Assembly (NCBI GenBank): GCA_000808095.1
Contig: CP009910.1
Span: 186,001-250,000 of the forward strand
Direction: 5' to 3'
DNA: 64,000 nucleotides
Origin: Borreliella chilensis
Lineage (GTDB): Bacteria; Spirochaetota; Spirochaetia; Borreliales; Borreliaceae
The position numbers were made by a program, and so were the translations under genes. The notes beneath the pieces were generated by a model, which saw only the letters and a list, made by a program, of their open reading frames with translations, had not been told where the DNA came from and did no database searches. Each line of letters opens with the position of its first letter. Position 1 is the stretch's first letter. Shown here in pieces: positions 27,672 through 37,067 of the stretch.

Positions 27672-29507
27672 ATGAACAAAATAAGATTCTTGGATAAATA
27701 CCTAGTTCAAAAAATAGCAGCAGGAGAATCAATAGACAGACCATGTTCAATATTAAGAGAATTATTAGACAATGCAATAGATTCTGGAGCTACTAAAATT
27801 GAAGTCTTTCTTGAAGAAGGAGGAATTCATAAAATCCTAGTAATAGATAATGGAAACGGGATAAGTCAAGAAGATTTAAAAATCTGCTATCTACCACACA
27901 CTACTTCAAAAATATCCTCAGAAGAAGATTTAAGAAAAATAGAAACTCTAGGATTTAGAGGAGAAGCTCTCTCCAGTATTGCAATTTGCTCTAACCTTTC
28001 AATAACAAGCTCAATAGCTAGTAATGAAAGCTATCGGATAGAAGTAGAAAATGGCATTGAAAAATATTTTAAAAAACAGCCTGCCATAAATGGAACAATC
28101 GTAGATGTTACAAAAATATTTCACAACTTTCCAGCAAGAAAAAGATTCTTAAAGCAAGAGCCTATTGAAACAAAAATGTGTCTAAAAGTTTTAGAAGAAA
28201 AAATAATAACCCACCCTGAGATCAATTTCGAAATTAATTTGAATCAAAAACTAAGAAAAATTTACTTTAAAGAATCGTTGATTGATAGAGTGCAAAATGT
28301 ATACGGGCATGTAATAGAAAATAATAAGTTCAAGGTTTTAAAAAAAGAATATGAAAATATAAAAATAGAAATATTTTTAGCATCAGACAATTTTTCTAAA
28401 AAAAGTAAAAGGAATATTAAAACATTTATCAACAGAAGAGCTATCGATCAAAAAGATCTCTTAGAAGCAATAATTAATGGCCACAGCAGAATACTGTCTC
28501 CTGGCAATTTTCCAATATGTTATTTATTTTTAGAAATAAATCCTGAACATATTGACTTTAATGTCCACCCACAAAAAAAAGAGGTAAGATTTTTCAATCT
28601 TCCATTTCTATTTAAACTAATCTCTGACAATATTAATAATTTTTTCGATAAAGACATAAATAACTATAACGACATAATAATAAAAAGACAGTTAACAGAT
28701 GATGGCCATTTAATAGAAATTAAAAACCAACCAGGAAACTTTAACAGAGTTGACACACATGAAGCATTACAAAACAAAAATGTAGAAACAAAAGACTTTG
28801 CAAATGCGCTAAGCAAAAACATAATACAAAATAATCTTGACTTTAGCAAGTATAATTCAATTATACAAAACAGACCAACATTTAAAGAAAACATTGCAAA
28901 CATTTTCTCTGATGACTTTTTAGAATTTGAAGAATTGCCAAACAGAAATGAAAAAGAAGAAATAAAATTTAACTATATCGGGCAAATATTTTCTGAATTT
29001 TTAATCGTTGAACAAGTAAATGAAATTTATTTCATAGACCAGCACGCAGTTCATGAAAAAATAATATATGAAAACCTTAGAAATTCAAAAAAAACCATTC
29101 AAAACCTTTTAATACCAATTGAATTCACAATAGATGATGAAAACACAGAAAAAATCATAGACAGTGAAATCGAAGAATACAAAAAAATGGACATTATAAT
29201 CTCTAAAATAAACCCTAAAAAATATCAACTTGAATCTATTCCTAATATTTGCAATCAATACGAAAATACTCTTATTCAATTTTTTCAATCAAGAAAAAGT
29301 AGGACAATAAATTCTCTTGAATCTGATTTATATGCAACTATTGCTTGCAGAAAGGCTGTTAAAACCAATGATATATTAAGCGTTGAATTTAGCAAATTTT
29401 TAATAACTGAATTTTTTAAACTAGAAATCAAACATTGTCCACACGGTCGTAAAATTTATTACAAAATATCTAAATTTGAGCTTGAAAAAAAAGTTGCCAG
29501 AGCATAA
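27672..29507 (+). CDS. mutL: DNA mismatch repair protein MutL
   Basis: MutL links mismatch recognition by MutS to strand removal. The 611-residue protein has the GHKL ATPase motifs [17 protein letters not shown] and [10 protein letters not shown] near residues 30-105. The C-terminal domain carries [12 protein letters not shown], which fits the endonuclease motif DQHA(X)2E(X)4E, plus ACRKAVK and CPHGRK, so it appears to be a nicking-type MutL as in bacteria without MutH. It follows lmp1 by 6 nt. Confidence 0.95.
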   Translation: MNKIRFLDKYLVQKIAAGESIDRPCSILRELLDNAIDSGATKIEVFLEEGGIHKILVIDNGNGISQEDLKICYLPHTTSKISSEEDLRKIETLGFRGEALSSIAICSNLSITSSIASNESYRIEVENGIEKYFKKQPAINGTIVDVTKIFHNFPARKRFLKQEPIETKMCLKVLEEKIITHPEINFEINLNQKLRKIYFKESLIDRVQNVYGHVIENNKFKVLKKEYENIKIEIFLASDNFSKKSKRNIKTFINRRAIDQKDLLEAIINGHSRILSPGNFPICYLFLEINPEHIDFNVHPQKKEVRFFNLPFLFKLISDNINNFFDKDINNYNDIIIKRQLTDDGHLIEIKNQPGNFNRVDTHEALQNKNVETKDFANALSKNIIQNNLDFSKYNSIIQNRPTFKENIANIFSDDFLEFEELPNRNEKEEIKFNYIGQIFSEFLIVEQVNEIYFIDQHAVHEKIIYENLRNSKKTIQNLLIPIEFTIDDENTEKIIDSEIEEYKKMDIIISKINPKKYQLESIPNICNQYENTLIQFFQSRKSRTINSLESDLYATIACRKAVKTNDILSVEFSKFLITEFFKLEIKHCPHGRKIYYKISKFELEKKVARA

Positions 29508-29525
29508 AATGAAACCAGAGTTCCA

Positions 29526-30560
29526 ATGATAAACAAAATCAAATCAGAAATCAGATTGTTAAAACTAGAAAAAGAAAAAAGCTTAATTGAGCTTGGAAAA
29601 ATATTGAAAAATAGCAATATAGTAGAATTAAAAAATTTAAAACACTATCCTAATCTAAAATTAGCAGAAAAAGAATTATATCAAATGAAAAGCAATTTAA
29701 GCAAGTCAGAAGAAAATGAAAACATATTAAAAAATTTAAACAAAAAAATTTGTATTCTTAAAAAAGAGTATAAATCAATTAGAAAATCATATAAAAAAAA
29801 CCTTAAAGAAATTGCTATAACAATAATCAAAATTTATCCTCAAAATCTAGAATTAATATCAAGATACAAAATGAACTTTTATAAATTAAAACCTGAAAAA
29901 TACAAAAAAATAAATTTAACAAGTGATAATAAAACAAAAAATTTTTTACAAAAAATAATACTTAAAATCAATTCAACAATAAACAACATTATCAATATAG
30001 TAAATATATGTAAAATATCAAAAGAATTCGAAAAACAAGTATTTGCAAAATATTACCTTTCTGAAAACTTAGAAAACATAATAGATGAATTTTCATTAAA
30101 TAAAAAATTAAACAATGAAATTGCTAAAGAATTTAAAGCAATAAATGACATCAAAACAAATATAAAAAGCAAAAAAGAAGAAATACAACAAATAATATAT
30201 ACAAGCAAAAAAGAAAAAATATACAAAAAGAATAGAATAAAAACCGAAATTAACGTTATTATAAAAAACAAAGAAAATATTTTAAAAAAAATTGCTGAAG
30301 AATTTATTGAAACCGCAAAAAAAGATAAAATCCCGGCTAAAAATAACGCAATCGGCTCAATAATCCAAAAAATAGACAAAACAAGTCAAAAAATATTAAA
30401 TTTAAATAATGATTTAATAAAAATAACAAAACAGGAAGAAATAAACAACATTCAACAAAAGATGCAAGTCTTAGCAAAAGAAAAAGATAAAATCAATAAC
30501 AAATTAGATGCATTAACTTCTAAGATGGAAATTATTCAAAATGAACTTGACAATAAATAA
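29526..30560 (+). CDS. Coiled-coil protein of unknown function
   Basis: The 344-residue product is almost wholly charged helix with heptad-like Leu/Ile spacing, strongest in residues 1-100 and 195-344. There is no signal peptide, and no family is recognised. It is very rich in Lys, Glu, Asn and Ile. It starts 18 nt after mutL, so probably shares that transcript. Its last codons contain the -35 box of the following tRNA promoter. Confidence 0.72.
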   Translation: MINKIKSEIRLLKLEKEKSLIELGKILKNSNIVELKNLKHYPNLKLAEKELYQMKSNLSKSEENENILKNLNKKICILKKEYKSIRKSYKKNLKEIAITIIKIYPQNLELISRYKMNFYKLKPEKYKKINLTSDNKTKNFLQKIILKINSTINNIINIVNICKISKEFEKQVFAKYYLSENLENIIDEFSLNKKLNNEIAKEFKAINDIKTNIKSKKEEIQQIIYTSKKEKIYKKNRIKTEINVIIKNKENILKKIAEEFIETAKKDKIPAKNNAIGSIIQKIDKTSQKILNLNNDLIKITKQEEINNIQQKMQVLAKEKDKINNKLDALTSKMEIIQNELDNK

Positions 30561-30574
30561 AAAATCAATATAAT
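30547..30574 (+). promoter_or_regulatory. Consensus promoter of the CAU tRNA
   Basis: TTGACA at 30547-30552 and TATAAT at 30569-30574 are both perfect sigma-70 hexamers, with a 16-nt spacer. The -35 lies inside the end of the coiled-coil gene. The start would be near 30581, six nt before the tRNA. Confidence 0.85.
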
Positions 30575-30586
30575 AATTAAAGCTAA

Positions 30587-30660
30587 GGGCCCATAGCTCA
30601 GTTGGTTAGAGCACCCGACTCATAATCGGTAGGTCCCAGGTTCAAGTCCTGGTGGGCCCA
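30587..30660 (+). tRNA. tRNA with CAU anticodon (Ile2 or elongator Met)
   Basis: Acceptor GGGCCCA pairs with TGGGCCC (30653-30659), discriminator A; anticodon stem CCGAC/ATCGG region with loop CTCATAA gives CAT. C at positions 4 and 5 of the acceptor matches the C4-G69 and C5-G68 pairs known as determinants for the lysidine synthetase TilS in E. coli, which favours tRNA-Ile2 (LAU) over elongator Met. It is not an initiator, since the first acceptor pair is matched. CCA is not encoded. Confidence 0.85.
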
Positions 30661-30671
30661 ATTTGATCTTT

Positions 30672-31325
30672 TTAATTTACCTTAAAAAAAAGATTTGAAT
30701 TTTTTCCAACATAATAAAAACTTATGTAATTATCCAGTGCTTGATCAATCTCTAAGGCATCTAGTGAATCGATCTTAACAACTGAAGAAACGGGATATAG
30801 CTTGTCTTTAAAAGTTTTAACAAAAAATACTTTAGAATTACTTAACTTATTCAGCATTGCCATGTCTTTCGACTTATACACATAATTGTGAACATCATCT
30901 AAATCATATTTTGACATATCTAAAAAAATAACAAGCTCTTTATCGTATACTCTCATGCCCTTATCAAAAAGAAGAACAGATGAGGTAAAATCTTCAAAAG
31001 TTTTATCAAAAAAATTAAACCTCAAATCTCTACAGTACAGAATATCATTGCCAAGACTAGAATCAATAAAAGAAGAACTATAATTCTTGTTAAGAACTTG
31101 AATAAACTCATTAGTGTCCTTATTCTCTATTGATAATTTAAAAACATCTTTTGGATTTAATACTTTAATTGCAAAATCAAAACTCATAAAATAATCTAAA
31201 CGATTCTCAGTAAAATAATAATTTACCTTATAATCAACTTCTTTTATCTCTGGGTAATTTATCTCACAAGAACAAAAAACATAACAAAACAATAATATTA
31301 ATTTAACTTTTAACCCGCTCTGCAT
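30672..31325 (-). CDS. Putative lipoprotein of unknown function
   Basis: The 217-residue protein has a basic, hydrophobic leader ending in CYVFCSCE, a possible spirochaetal lipobox with Cys18 or Cys20 as the anchor. The mature part shows no motif I recognise. The ATG at 31325 is within the end of efp (23-nt overlap), with AAAGAG just upstream, so it is coupled to efp. It converges on the CAU tRNA with 11 nt between. Confidence 0.75.
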   Translation of the reverse strand: MQSGLKVKLILLFCYVFCSCEINYPEIKEVDYKVNYYFTENRLDYFMSFDFAIKVLNPKDVFKLSIENKDTNEFIQVLNKNYSSSFIDSSLGNDILYCRDLRFNFFDKTFEDFTSSVLLFDKGMRVYDKELVIFLDMSKYDLDDVHNYVYKSKDMAMLNKLSNSKVFFVKTFKDKLYPVSSVVKIDSLDALEIDQALDNYISFYYVGKNSNLFFKVN

Positions 31326-31881
31326 ACTCTTTAGTTTCAGAATTAACTAAAATTTTATCTCCAACGTTAATAAAAAGTGGAGCTTTTACTACAAGCCCTG
31401 TATTAAGAGTAACATTTTTCATTGCATTTGTTACAGTATCACCCTTAACAGCCGCCTCAACCTCTACAACTTCAAAAGCAATCTTTGGAGCTAACTTAAT
31501 ATCAATAACCGAATTGTCAAATGTTATAAGAGAATAGATTTCCGACTCCTGTAAAAAAGGCAATTTATCTTGAAAACTAGAACTTTCCTTTAAATCCAAA
31601 TTAACTTGATCATAAGTTTCTAAATCCATAAAAACCAAAACTTCATTATCCCTGTATAAATACTGGGCACTAACCTCATGAATCTCAATCCCTTCAGCAG
31701 TATCTGCCCCTTTTAAAGTTTCTCTAATGACAGATTTGTTTTTCAGATTCTTAAGCTTTAATCTAACTATTGCCCCTCCTCTACCTGTTTTTGAAAATTC
31801 TCTCTCAAGAACAATATGTGGAGCACCTTTGATAAGTAAAAAAGAACCTTTTTCAATCTCACTAGATTTCACTACCGCCAT
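31303..31881 (-). CDS. efp: Elongation factor P
   Basis: EF-P rescues ribosomes stalled at proline stretches. The 192-residue protein has the three-domain family length and the N-terminal block with KTGRGGAIVRLKLKNL. The tip residue that is a modified Lys in E. coli (Lys34) is Arg34 here, as in EF-P types that are rhamnosylated. GAGGT precedes the ATG by 6 nt. A lipoprotein gene is coupled at its 3' end. Confidence 0.95.
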   Translation of the reverse strand: MAVVKSSEIEKGSFLLIKGAPHIVLEREFSKTGRGGAIVRLKLKNLKNKSVIRETLKGADTAEGIEIHEVSAQYLYRDNEVLVFMDLETYDQVNLDLKESSSFQDKLPFLQESEIYSLITFDNSVIDIKLAPKIAFEVVEVEAAVKGDTVTNAMKNVTLNTGLVVKAPLFINVGDKILVNSETKEYAERVKS

Positions 31882-31990
31882 TTAATACCTCGCAAAATTC
31901 AACATACAAATCTAATAAATTTATACCAAAAAATTAAAATATTTGCTATTATTCCCCAATTATAACTTAATCAATAAAGTTAATTTACAA

Positions 31991-32018
31991 TTGACTTATT
32001 TTAAATTAATGCTATTAT
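31991..32018 (+). promoter_or_regulatory. Promoter of pstS
   Basis: TTGACT at 31991-31996 and TATTAT at 32013-32018 with a 16-nt spacer. The start of transcription would be near 32025, giving a leader of about 20 nt that contains the AGGAG at 32031-32035. No Pho-box-like direct repeat is apparent. Confidence 0.6.
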
Positions 32019-32043
32019 ATATTTAAACAAAGGAGTTTACTTG

Positions 32044-32883
32044 ATGAAAAAATTTATTATCTTAATTCTTATGCTATCAACAAGTCTATTATACAACTGT
32101 AAAAATAAAGACAATGAAAAAATTGTATCAATTGGGGGTTCTACAACTGTAAGCCCAATACTAGACGAAATGATTTTAAGATATAATAAAATAAGAAATG
32201 ATACTAAAGTAACCTACGATGCACAAGGGAGTAGCGTTGGTATAAACGGGCTATTTAACAATATCTATAAAATAGCTATATCATCAAGAGATTTAACAAA
32301 AGAGGAAATTGAACAAGGAGCAAAAGAAACCGTATTTGCTTATGATGCTTTAATTTTCATCACAAGCCCTGAGATAAAAATTACAAATATTACAGAAGAA
32401 AATCTAGCTAAAATACTAAATGGAAAAATCCAAAATTGGAAACAAGTGGGAGGCCCTGATGCTAAAATCAACTTCATTAATCGAGACTCTTCTTCTGGTT
32501 CTTATTCCTCTATAAAAGATCTACTTCTTAATAAAATATTTAAAACTCACGAAGAAGCTCAATTTAGACAAGACGGAATAGTAGTAAAATCTAATGGAGA
32601 GGTAATTGAAAAAACAAGTCTTACTCCATACTCAATAGGATATATAGGCCTTGGATACGCAAAAAATTCAATAGAAAAGGGTTTAAACACGCTCTCTGTC
32701 AACAGCACATACCCTACAAAAGAAACAATAAATAGCAATAAATACACCATTAAAAGAAATTTAATAATAGTTACAAATAGCAAGTATGAGGATAAAATAG
32801 TAACTCAATTTATTGAGTTTATGACAAGCCCAACCGGACAAGATATCGTTGAAGAACAAGGTTTTATAGGGATAAAAACATAA
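32044..32883 (+). CDS. pstS: Phosphate-binding lipoprotein PstS
   Basis: PstS captures phosphate outside the membrane for the PstCAB importer. The 279-residue protein has a signal peptide ending LLYNCK, with the Cys as a likely lipid anchor, then the phosphate-binding motifs GGSTTVSPI, AQGSSVGI, ISSRDL and NRDSSSGSYSS, in the order of the PBP family. A TTG lies in frame at 32041, but the ATG at 32044 has better spacing (8 nt) from AGGAG. It is divergent from efp and leads the pst cluster. Confidence 0.95.
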   Translation: MKKFIILILMLSTSLLYNCKNKDNEKIVSIGGSTTVSPILDEMILRYNKIRNDTKVTYDAQGSSVGINGLFNNIYKIAISSRDLTKEEIEQGAKETVFAYDALIFITSPEIKITNITEENLAKILNGKIQNWKQVGGPDAKINFINRDSSSGSYSSIKDLLLNKIFKTHEEAQFRQDGIVVKSNGEVIEKTSLTPYSIGYIGLGYAKNSIEKGLNTLSVNSTYPTKETINSNKYTIKRNLIIVTNSKYEDKIVTQFIEFMTSPTGQDIVEEQGFIGIKT

Positions 32884-32904
32884 TTGAATTAAAGAAAAGA
32901 AAAC

Positions 32905-32934
32905 TTGACTTAATATCAAATCAAGTAATACAAT
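32905..32934 (+). promoter_or_regulatory. Possible internal promoter before pstC
   Basis: TTGACT at 32905-32910 and TACAAT at 32929-32934 are spaced by 18 nt in the 89-nt pstS-pstC gap. The same stretch holds a short inverted repeat ACTTGA/TCAAGT (32903-32926). It may let pstCAB be expressed separately from pstS, or the hairpin may cap the pstS message. Confidence 0.42.
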
Positions 32935-32972
32935 TTAGAACTGACATGAGCCTTAAGGGATCTTTTTAAACA

Positions 32973-33881
32973 ATGTGTCTAAACTTAAAGACAAAAAGAA
33001 AGATAGTTGGAATTATTTTCAAAGCTTTTATTATTATATCTGCAATAATTAGCTTTCTATCAATAGTGTTTTTAGGTGTCTTTATATTAAAAAACGGAAT
33101 AACACCATTTGTCCATAACAAAATTAAAATTTCTAACTTTTTATTTAGCACAAATTGGGATCCTACTAGCAATCTACAAAAATCGTATGGCATCTTAGCC
33201 TTCATTATTAATTCCTTTTTAACTACATTCTTTTCAATTTTAATTGCTTTGCCAATTGGATTGGGATTTGCAATATATTTGCTTGAAAAAGCAAAAGGAT
33301 TTTATCAACAATTTTTACAAACAGTAATAGAACTTTTGGCAGGAATCCCTAGTGTGGTTTACGGATTTTTTGGAAGCACATTTATTGCCACTTTAGTAAA
33401 AAACACTTTCCAAAGAGAAGACAATTTGGGATATAATTTAATAAGCTCATCACTCATCTTAAGCATAATGATAGTTCCCACAATAATTAGCGTTTGCTAT
33501 TCATCACTCAAAGCCGTTCCCAAATCATACAAATTTGCATCCCTCGCATTAGCAGCAACAGATTGGCAAACAATATATAAAATAACAATACCATCAGCTA
33601 GTCGAGGCATTTTAGCAGGAACAATATTAGCAATAGGAAGAGCTATTGGAGAAACAGTAGCAGTATTAATGGTAGGAGGAGGCTCTCCTCTTTTTATAAA
33701 AAATGCATTTTCTCCCATTAGAACGCTAACTGTAAATATTGCTATGGATATGGGATATGCCTCGGGAAACCATAGAGAAGCTCTTTTCTCTACAGCTTTA
33801 GTGCTATTGCTATTTTCAATAATTACAAATCTACTAAAAAATCTTATCCTATCTTCAAACAAAAGGTTAAATAAAAAGTGA
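32973..33881 (+). CDS. pstC: Phosphate ABC transporter permease PstC
   Basis: PstC is one of the two membrane subunits of the phosphate importer. The 302-residue product has about six membrane segments, the family motif ELLAGIPSVVYGFFG (near residue 125) and the ATPase-coupling loop ALAATDWQTIYKITIPSASRG with AIGRAIGETVAVLMV. Length is normal. Its end overlaps pstA by 4 nt (GTGA). Confidence 0.94.
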   Translation: MCLNLKTKRKIVGIIFKAFIIISAIISFLSIVFLGVFILKNGITPFVHNKIKISNFLFSTNWDPTSNLQKSYGILAFIINSFLTTFFSILIALPIGLGFAIYLLEKAKGFYQQFLQTVIELLAGIPSVVYGFFGSTFIATLVKNTFQREDNLGYNLISSSLILSIMIVPTIISVCYSSLKAVPKSYKFASLALAATDWQTIYKITIPSASRGILAGTILAIGRAIGETVAVLMVGGGSPLFIKNAFSPIRTLTVNIAMDMGYASGNHREALFSTALVLLLFSIITNLLKNLILSSNKRLNKK

Positions 33882-35419
33882 CCAAAACTCAAATAAACAA
33901 ATTGATTAACAAATTTTATTTCTTTATAATTAATTTTATTGCATATTTGTTAACAGCACTATTAATTTTTATAATAGCATACATATTATACAACTCTTTA
34001 TTTTATTTTAAAAAAAAACAAACTTTATTTTTAAACAACACGAAAAGCTTTGTAACATTTAAAATAGAAGGCAAAGAAATAAAAATTGCCTTCATTGTTA
34101 ACAAAAATATCAATACAGACAAAATCTCAACAGAAGACATTTACAATATATATAATAATAAAATTTCACACTGGGGAAGCATTTCAGATCAAGGAATAGA
34201 TATTATACCTATTGCCAATTCACTTGATAACGTATCTAGCAAAGCTATTTTAAAAACGCTAATCAAAAACAATATGTTTAATAAAAGATACATAAAAATA
34301 GAACCATCAATTAAAAAAGTAGTTCAAACCATAAACAGCACAGTAGGTGCTATAAGCTATTTAACAAAAGAAGAATTCGAATCTTTAGACTTTAAGAGAT
34401 ATTCTAATATTAAAGCTTTAAAAATAAAAACTATGTCTGTACTAATAAGCAAAAAAACTTTAACAAAAAATGAAAATGAGATGATCAATACACTAGGTGT
34501 TGATGAGGTTGAAAAACTCATTAAAGGTAAAGAACAATGGATTAATTTAATATCAAAAGACATTAAATTAGAAATAATAAATTTTACAGGCCAAGAAGAA
34601 CAACTAATAGAAAATATAGAAAAAACAGAAGGAACACTAGCAATCGTACCTTGGCATTATTTTCACAATACTAAAGCACCCTTTATTAAAATGTATTACT
34701 TTGCTAATAGCACTCCGTTGAATTCAAATTTCATATTATCTATTCCAAGAGATTCTGGTGCATATGGTGGAATTTCTTACTTAATCTTAAACACTTTTTA
34801 TGTAATATTACTAACAACTGCTATTTCAATATGTATTGGAATAGGAACTGGCATAATGCTTTCAGAATATACTTCTAACAAAATATTTTACAAAATACTG
34901 TCTATGAGTATTGACATATTGTCTTCAATTCCTGCAATAATTTTTGGACTTTTTGGACTGATATTTTTTGTGCCAATTTTTGGAATGGGAATACTTTCAG
35001 GGGCAATAGCAAGCTCATTAATGATATTGCCAATGATTGTCAAAACAACCGAAGAAACATTTAAAACAATCCCAAAATCATACAAGTATGCTTCATTTGC
35101 ATTAGGAGCAAACAAAACAGAAACTATAATGAAAATTATGTTCCCTGCAGCTATTCCTGGAATACTAACAGGAATAGTTCTTGCAATAGGAAGAGCTTTA
35201 GGAGAAACGGCCGTATTGCTTTTTACAATGGGAACACACTTGGGACTTGCAACAAATTTAAATGAACCATCAAGAACATTAACTGTGCACTTACTGATGT
35301 TATTTCAAGAAGGACACCTGGACAAAGGATTTGGAACAGCTTCAATACTTGTAATAATGGTACTAATAATAAACTTAACATCAAAATTTTTAATAAACAA
35401 ATTATATAGGATTAAATAA
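33878..35419 (+). CDS. pstA: Phosphate permease PstA with large extracytoplasmic insert
   Basis: PstA is the second permease subunit. The usual length is about 280-300 residues; this one is 513. Residues 14-40 form the first membrane segment, residues about 292-513 are the permease core with DILSSIPAIIFGLFG, ALGANKTETIMKIMFPAAIPG and AIGRALGETAVLLF. Between them, residues about 45-285 form an insert that resembles PstS: STEDIYNIYNNKISHWG and STVGAISYLTK match PstS TEENLAKILNGKIQNWK and YSIGYIGL in order, and a weaker second copy occurs at 208-262. Topology places it outside the cytoplasm. Start is GTG, coupled to pstC. Confidence 0.93.
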   Translation: MTKTQINKLINKFYFFIINFIAYLLTALLIFIIAYILYNSLFYFKKKQTLFLNNTKSFVTFKIEGKEIKIAFIVNKNINTDKISTEDIYNIYNNKISHWGSISDQGIDIIPIANSLDNVSSKAILKTLIKNNMFNKRYIKIEPSIKKVVQTINSTVGAISYLTKEEFESLDFKRYSNIKALKIKTMSVLISKKTLTKNENEMINTLGVDEVEKLIKGKEQWINLISKDIKLEIINFTGQEEQLIENIEKTEGTLAIVPWHYFHNTKAPFIKMYYFANSTPLNSNFILSIPRDSGAYGGISYLILNTFYVILLTTAISICIGIGTGIMLSEYTSNKIFYKILSMSIDILSSIPAIIFGLFGLIFFVPIFGMGILSGAIASSLMILPMIVKTTEETFKTIPKSYKYASFALGANKTETIMKIMFPAAIPGILTGIVLAIGRALGETAVLLFTMGTHLGLATNLNEPSRTLTVHLLMLFQEGHLDKGFGTASILVIMVLIINLTSKFLINKLYRIK

Positions 35420-36202
35420 ATGATAAAAGAAAAAGACAGCACAAAAAATGAATTTATAATAGAAGCAGAAAACCTAAGTCTATTTTATACAGACTTTAAG
35501 GCTTTAAATAAAATAAATATTAAAATACTAAAAAATAGCATTACTGCTTTAATAGGCCCATCTGGCTGTGGGAAATCAACTTTTTTAAGAACTCTAAATA
35601 GAATGAATGACCTTGTTGAAGGCATTAAAATAGAAGGCAATGTAATATATGAAGGGAAAAACATTTATTCAAATAATTTCGATATCCTTGAGCTCAGAAG
35701 AAAAATAGGAATGGTATTCCAAACTCCTAACCCATTTTTAATGTCTATCTACGAGAATATAAGCTATGGCCCAAAAATTCATGGAACAAAAAATAAAGAA
35801 AAACTAGATGAAATAGTAGAACAATCTCTAAAAAAATCTGCACTCTGGGAAGAAGTTAAAGACAAACTGAATACAAATGCCTTAAGTCTGTCAGGGGGCC
35901 AGCAACAAAGACTCTGCATTGCAAGAACTCTTGCAATAGAGCCAAATGTAATCCTAATGGATGAGCCTACTTCTGCACTTGATCCAATATCAACAGGAAA
36001 AATTGAAGAGCTAATAATAAACTTAAAAGAAAGCTATACAATAATCATTGTAACTCATAACATGCAGCAAGCTGGAAGAATATCTGACAGGACTGCATTT
36101 TTCCTTAATGGATATATTGAAGAAGAAAGCCCAACTGATGAACTATTCTTCAATCCTAAAAATACTAAAACTGAAGAATATATCAGTGGAAAATTTGGAT
36201 AA
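35420..36202 (+). CDS. pstB: Phosphate importer ATPase PstB
   Basis: PstB powers phosphate import. The 260-residue ABC protein has Walker [10 protein letters not shown], the Q-loop [18 protein letters not shown], signature [15 protein letters not shown], Walker [14 protein letters not shown] and the switch histidine in VTHNMQQ. The ATG directly follows the pstA stop. No phoU is seen next to it, and the convergent gufA ends only 2 nt beyond its stop. Confidence 0.97.
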   Translation: MIKEKDSTKNEFIIEAENLSLFYTDFKALNKINIKILKNSITALIGPSGCGKSTFLRTLNRMNDLVEGIKIEGNVIYEGKNIYSNNFDILELRRKIGMVFQTPNPFLMSIYENISYGPKIHGTKNKEKLDEIVEQSLKKSALWEEVKDKLNTNALSLSGGQQQRLCIARTLAIEPNVILMDEPTSALDPISTGKIEELIINLKESYTIIIVTHNMQQAGRISDRTAFFLNGYIEEESPTDELFFNPKNTKTEEYISGKFG

Positions 36203-36204
36203 TT

Positions 36205-37026
36205 TTAGCCTAATGAAACATCCAGAAACATCATTAACGTAAAACCAATAACACCAAATATGCTTGGCACTTTATTGTCAATATCTTTTCTCTTAGATTC
36301 AGGTATTAATTGCTCAATTGACACATAGATCATAGCTCCGGCTGAGAAGGCTAAAGCAAAAGGTAAAATTCGAGTAAAAGAATAAACTGCATAAGCACCC
36401 ATAAGACCCCCCACAATTTCTACCAATCCTGACATCTGGCCATAGTTAAAACATTTTCTCAAAGCAACATTACCCCGTCTTAAAGGTAAAGAAATGGCTG
36501 CTCCTTCAGGAATATTTTGAATGCCAATACCAAGCGTAAGAAGCATAGCTCCAACTAAAGTTTGAATATTCGGATTAGACGCCAAAGCTCCAAAAGCAAC
36601 CCCAACAGCTAATCCTTCTGGGAAATTGTGCAAAGTAACAGCAGTAAAGAGTAGAAAATCTTTTTTACCGTGTCTAGTTAAATCCTCATCAATAAAAGTA
36701 AGTTTATCAAGATCTGGAACAAATACATCTACAATATATATAAAAAATGCTCCAACAAGAAATCCGAAAACAGCTGGAACCCAAGTAATGTATCCAAGCT
36801 CTTCAGCTCTTTCTATAGCTGGCTGAATAAGCGAAAAAAAACTAGCAGCTATCATAATACCTGCTGAAAAACCAAGCATAGCATCCATTATTTTATTATC
36901 CACCTTTCTAAAGAAAAAAACGGCAGCTGCTCCAAAAGCTGTAGTAAACCAAGTGAAAGTAGATCCTAAAAGTCCCAACAATACAGGATGCAAAGTCAAC
37001 AAATAATCCAAAATTGATTTAATCAT
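36205..37026 (-). CDS. gufA: ZIP-family metal transporter (GufA type)
   Basis: ZIP proteins import zinc, iron or manganese. The 273-residue product has about eight membrane segments and the paired metal-site motifs HNFPEGLAVGVAFG and IQNIPEGAAISLPLR on adjacent helices. A strong AGGAG precedes the ATG. Borrelia is reported to rely on manganese rather than iron, so the true substrate is open. It follows alaS by 41 nt, so it may be the last gene of that run. Confidence 0.9.
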   Translation of the reverse strand: MIKSILDYLLTLHPVLLGLLGSTFTWFTTAFGAAAVFFFRKVDNKIMDAMLGFSAGIMIAASFFSLIQPAIERAEELGYITWVPAVFGFLVGAFFIYIVDVFVPDLDKLTFIDEDLTRHGKKDFLLFTAVTLHNFPEGLAVGVAFGALASNPNIQTLVGAMLLTLGIGIQNIPEGAAISLPLRRGNVALRKCFNYGQMSGLVEIVGGLMGAYAVYSFTRILPFALAFSAGAMIYVSIEQLIPESKRKDIDNKVPSIFGVIGFTLMMFLDVSLG

Positions 37027-37067
37027 AAAGTCTCCTATTAAAATAAATCAACAAATAATAAACAATT

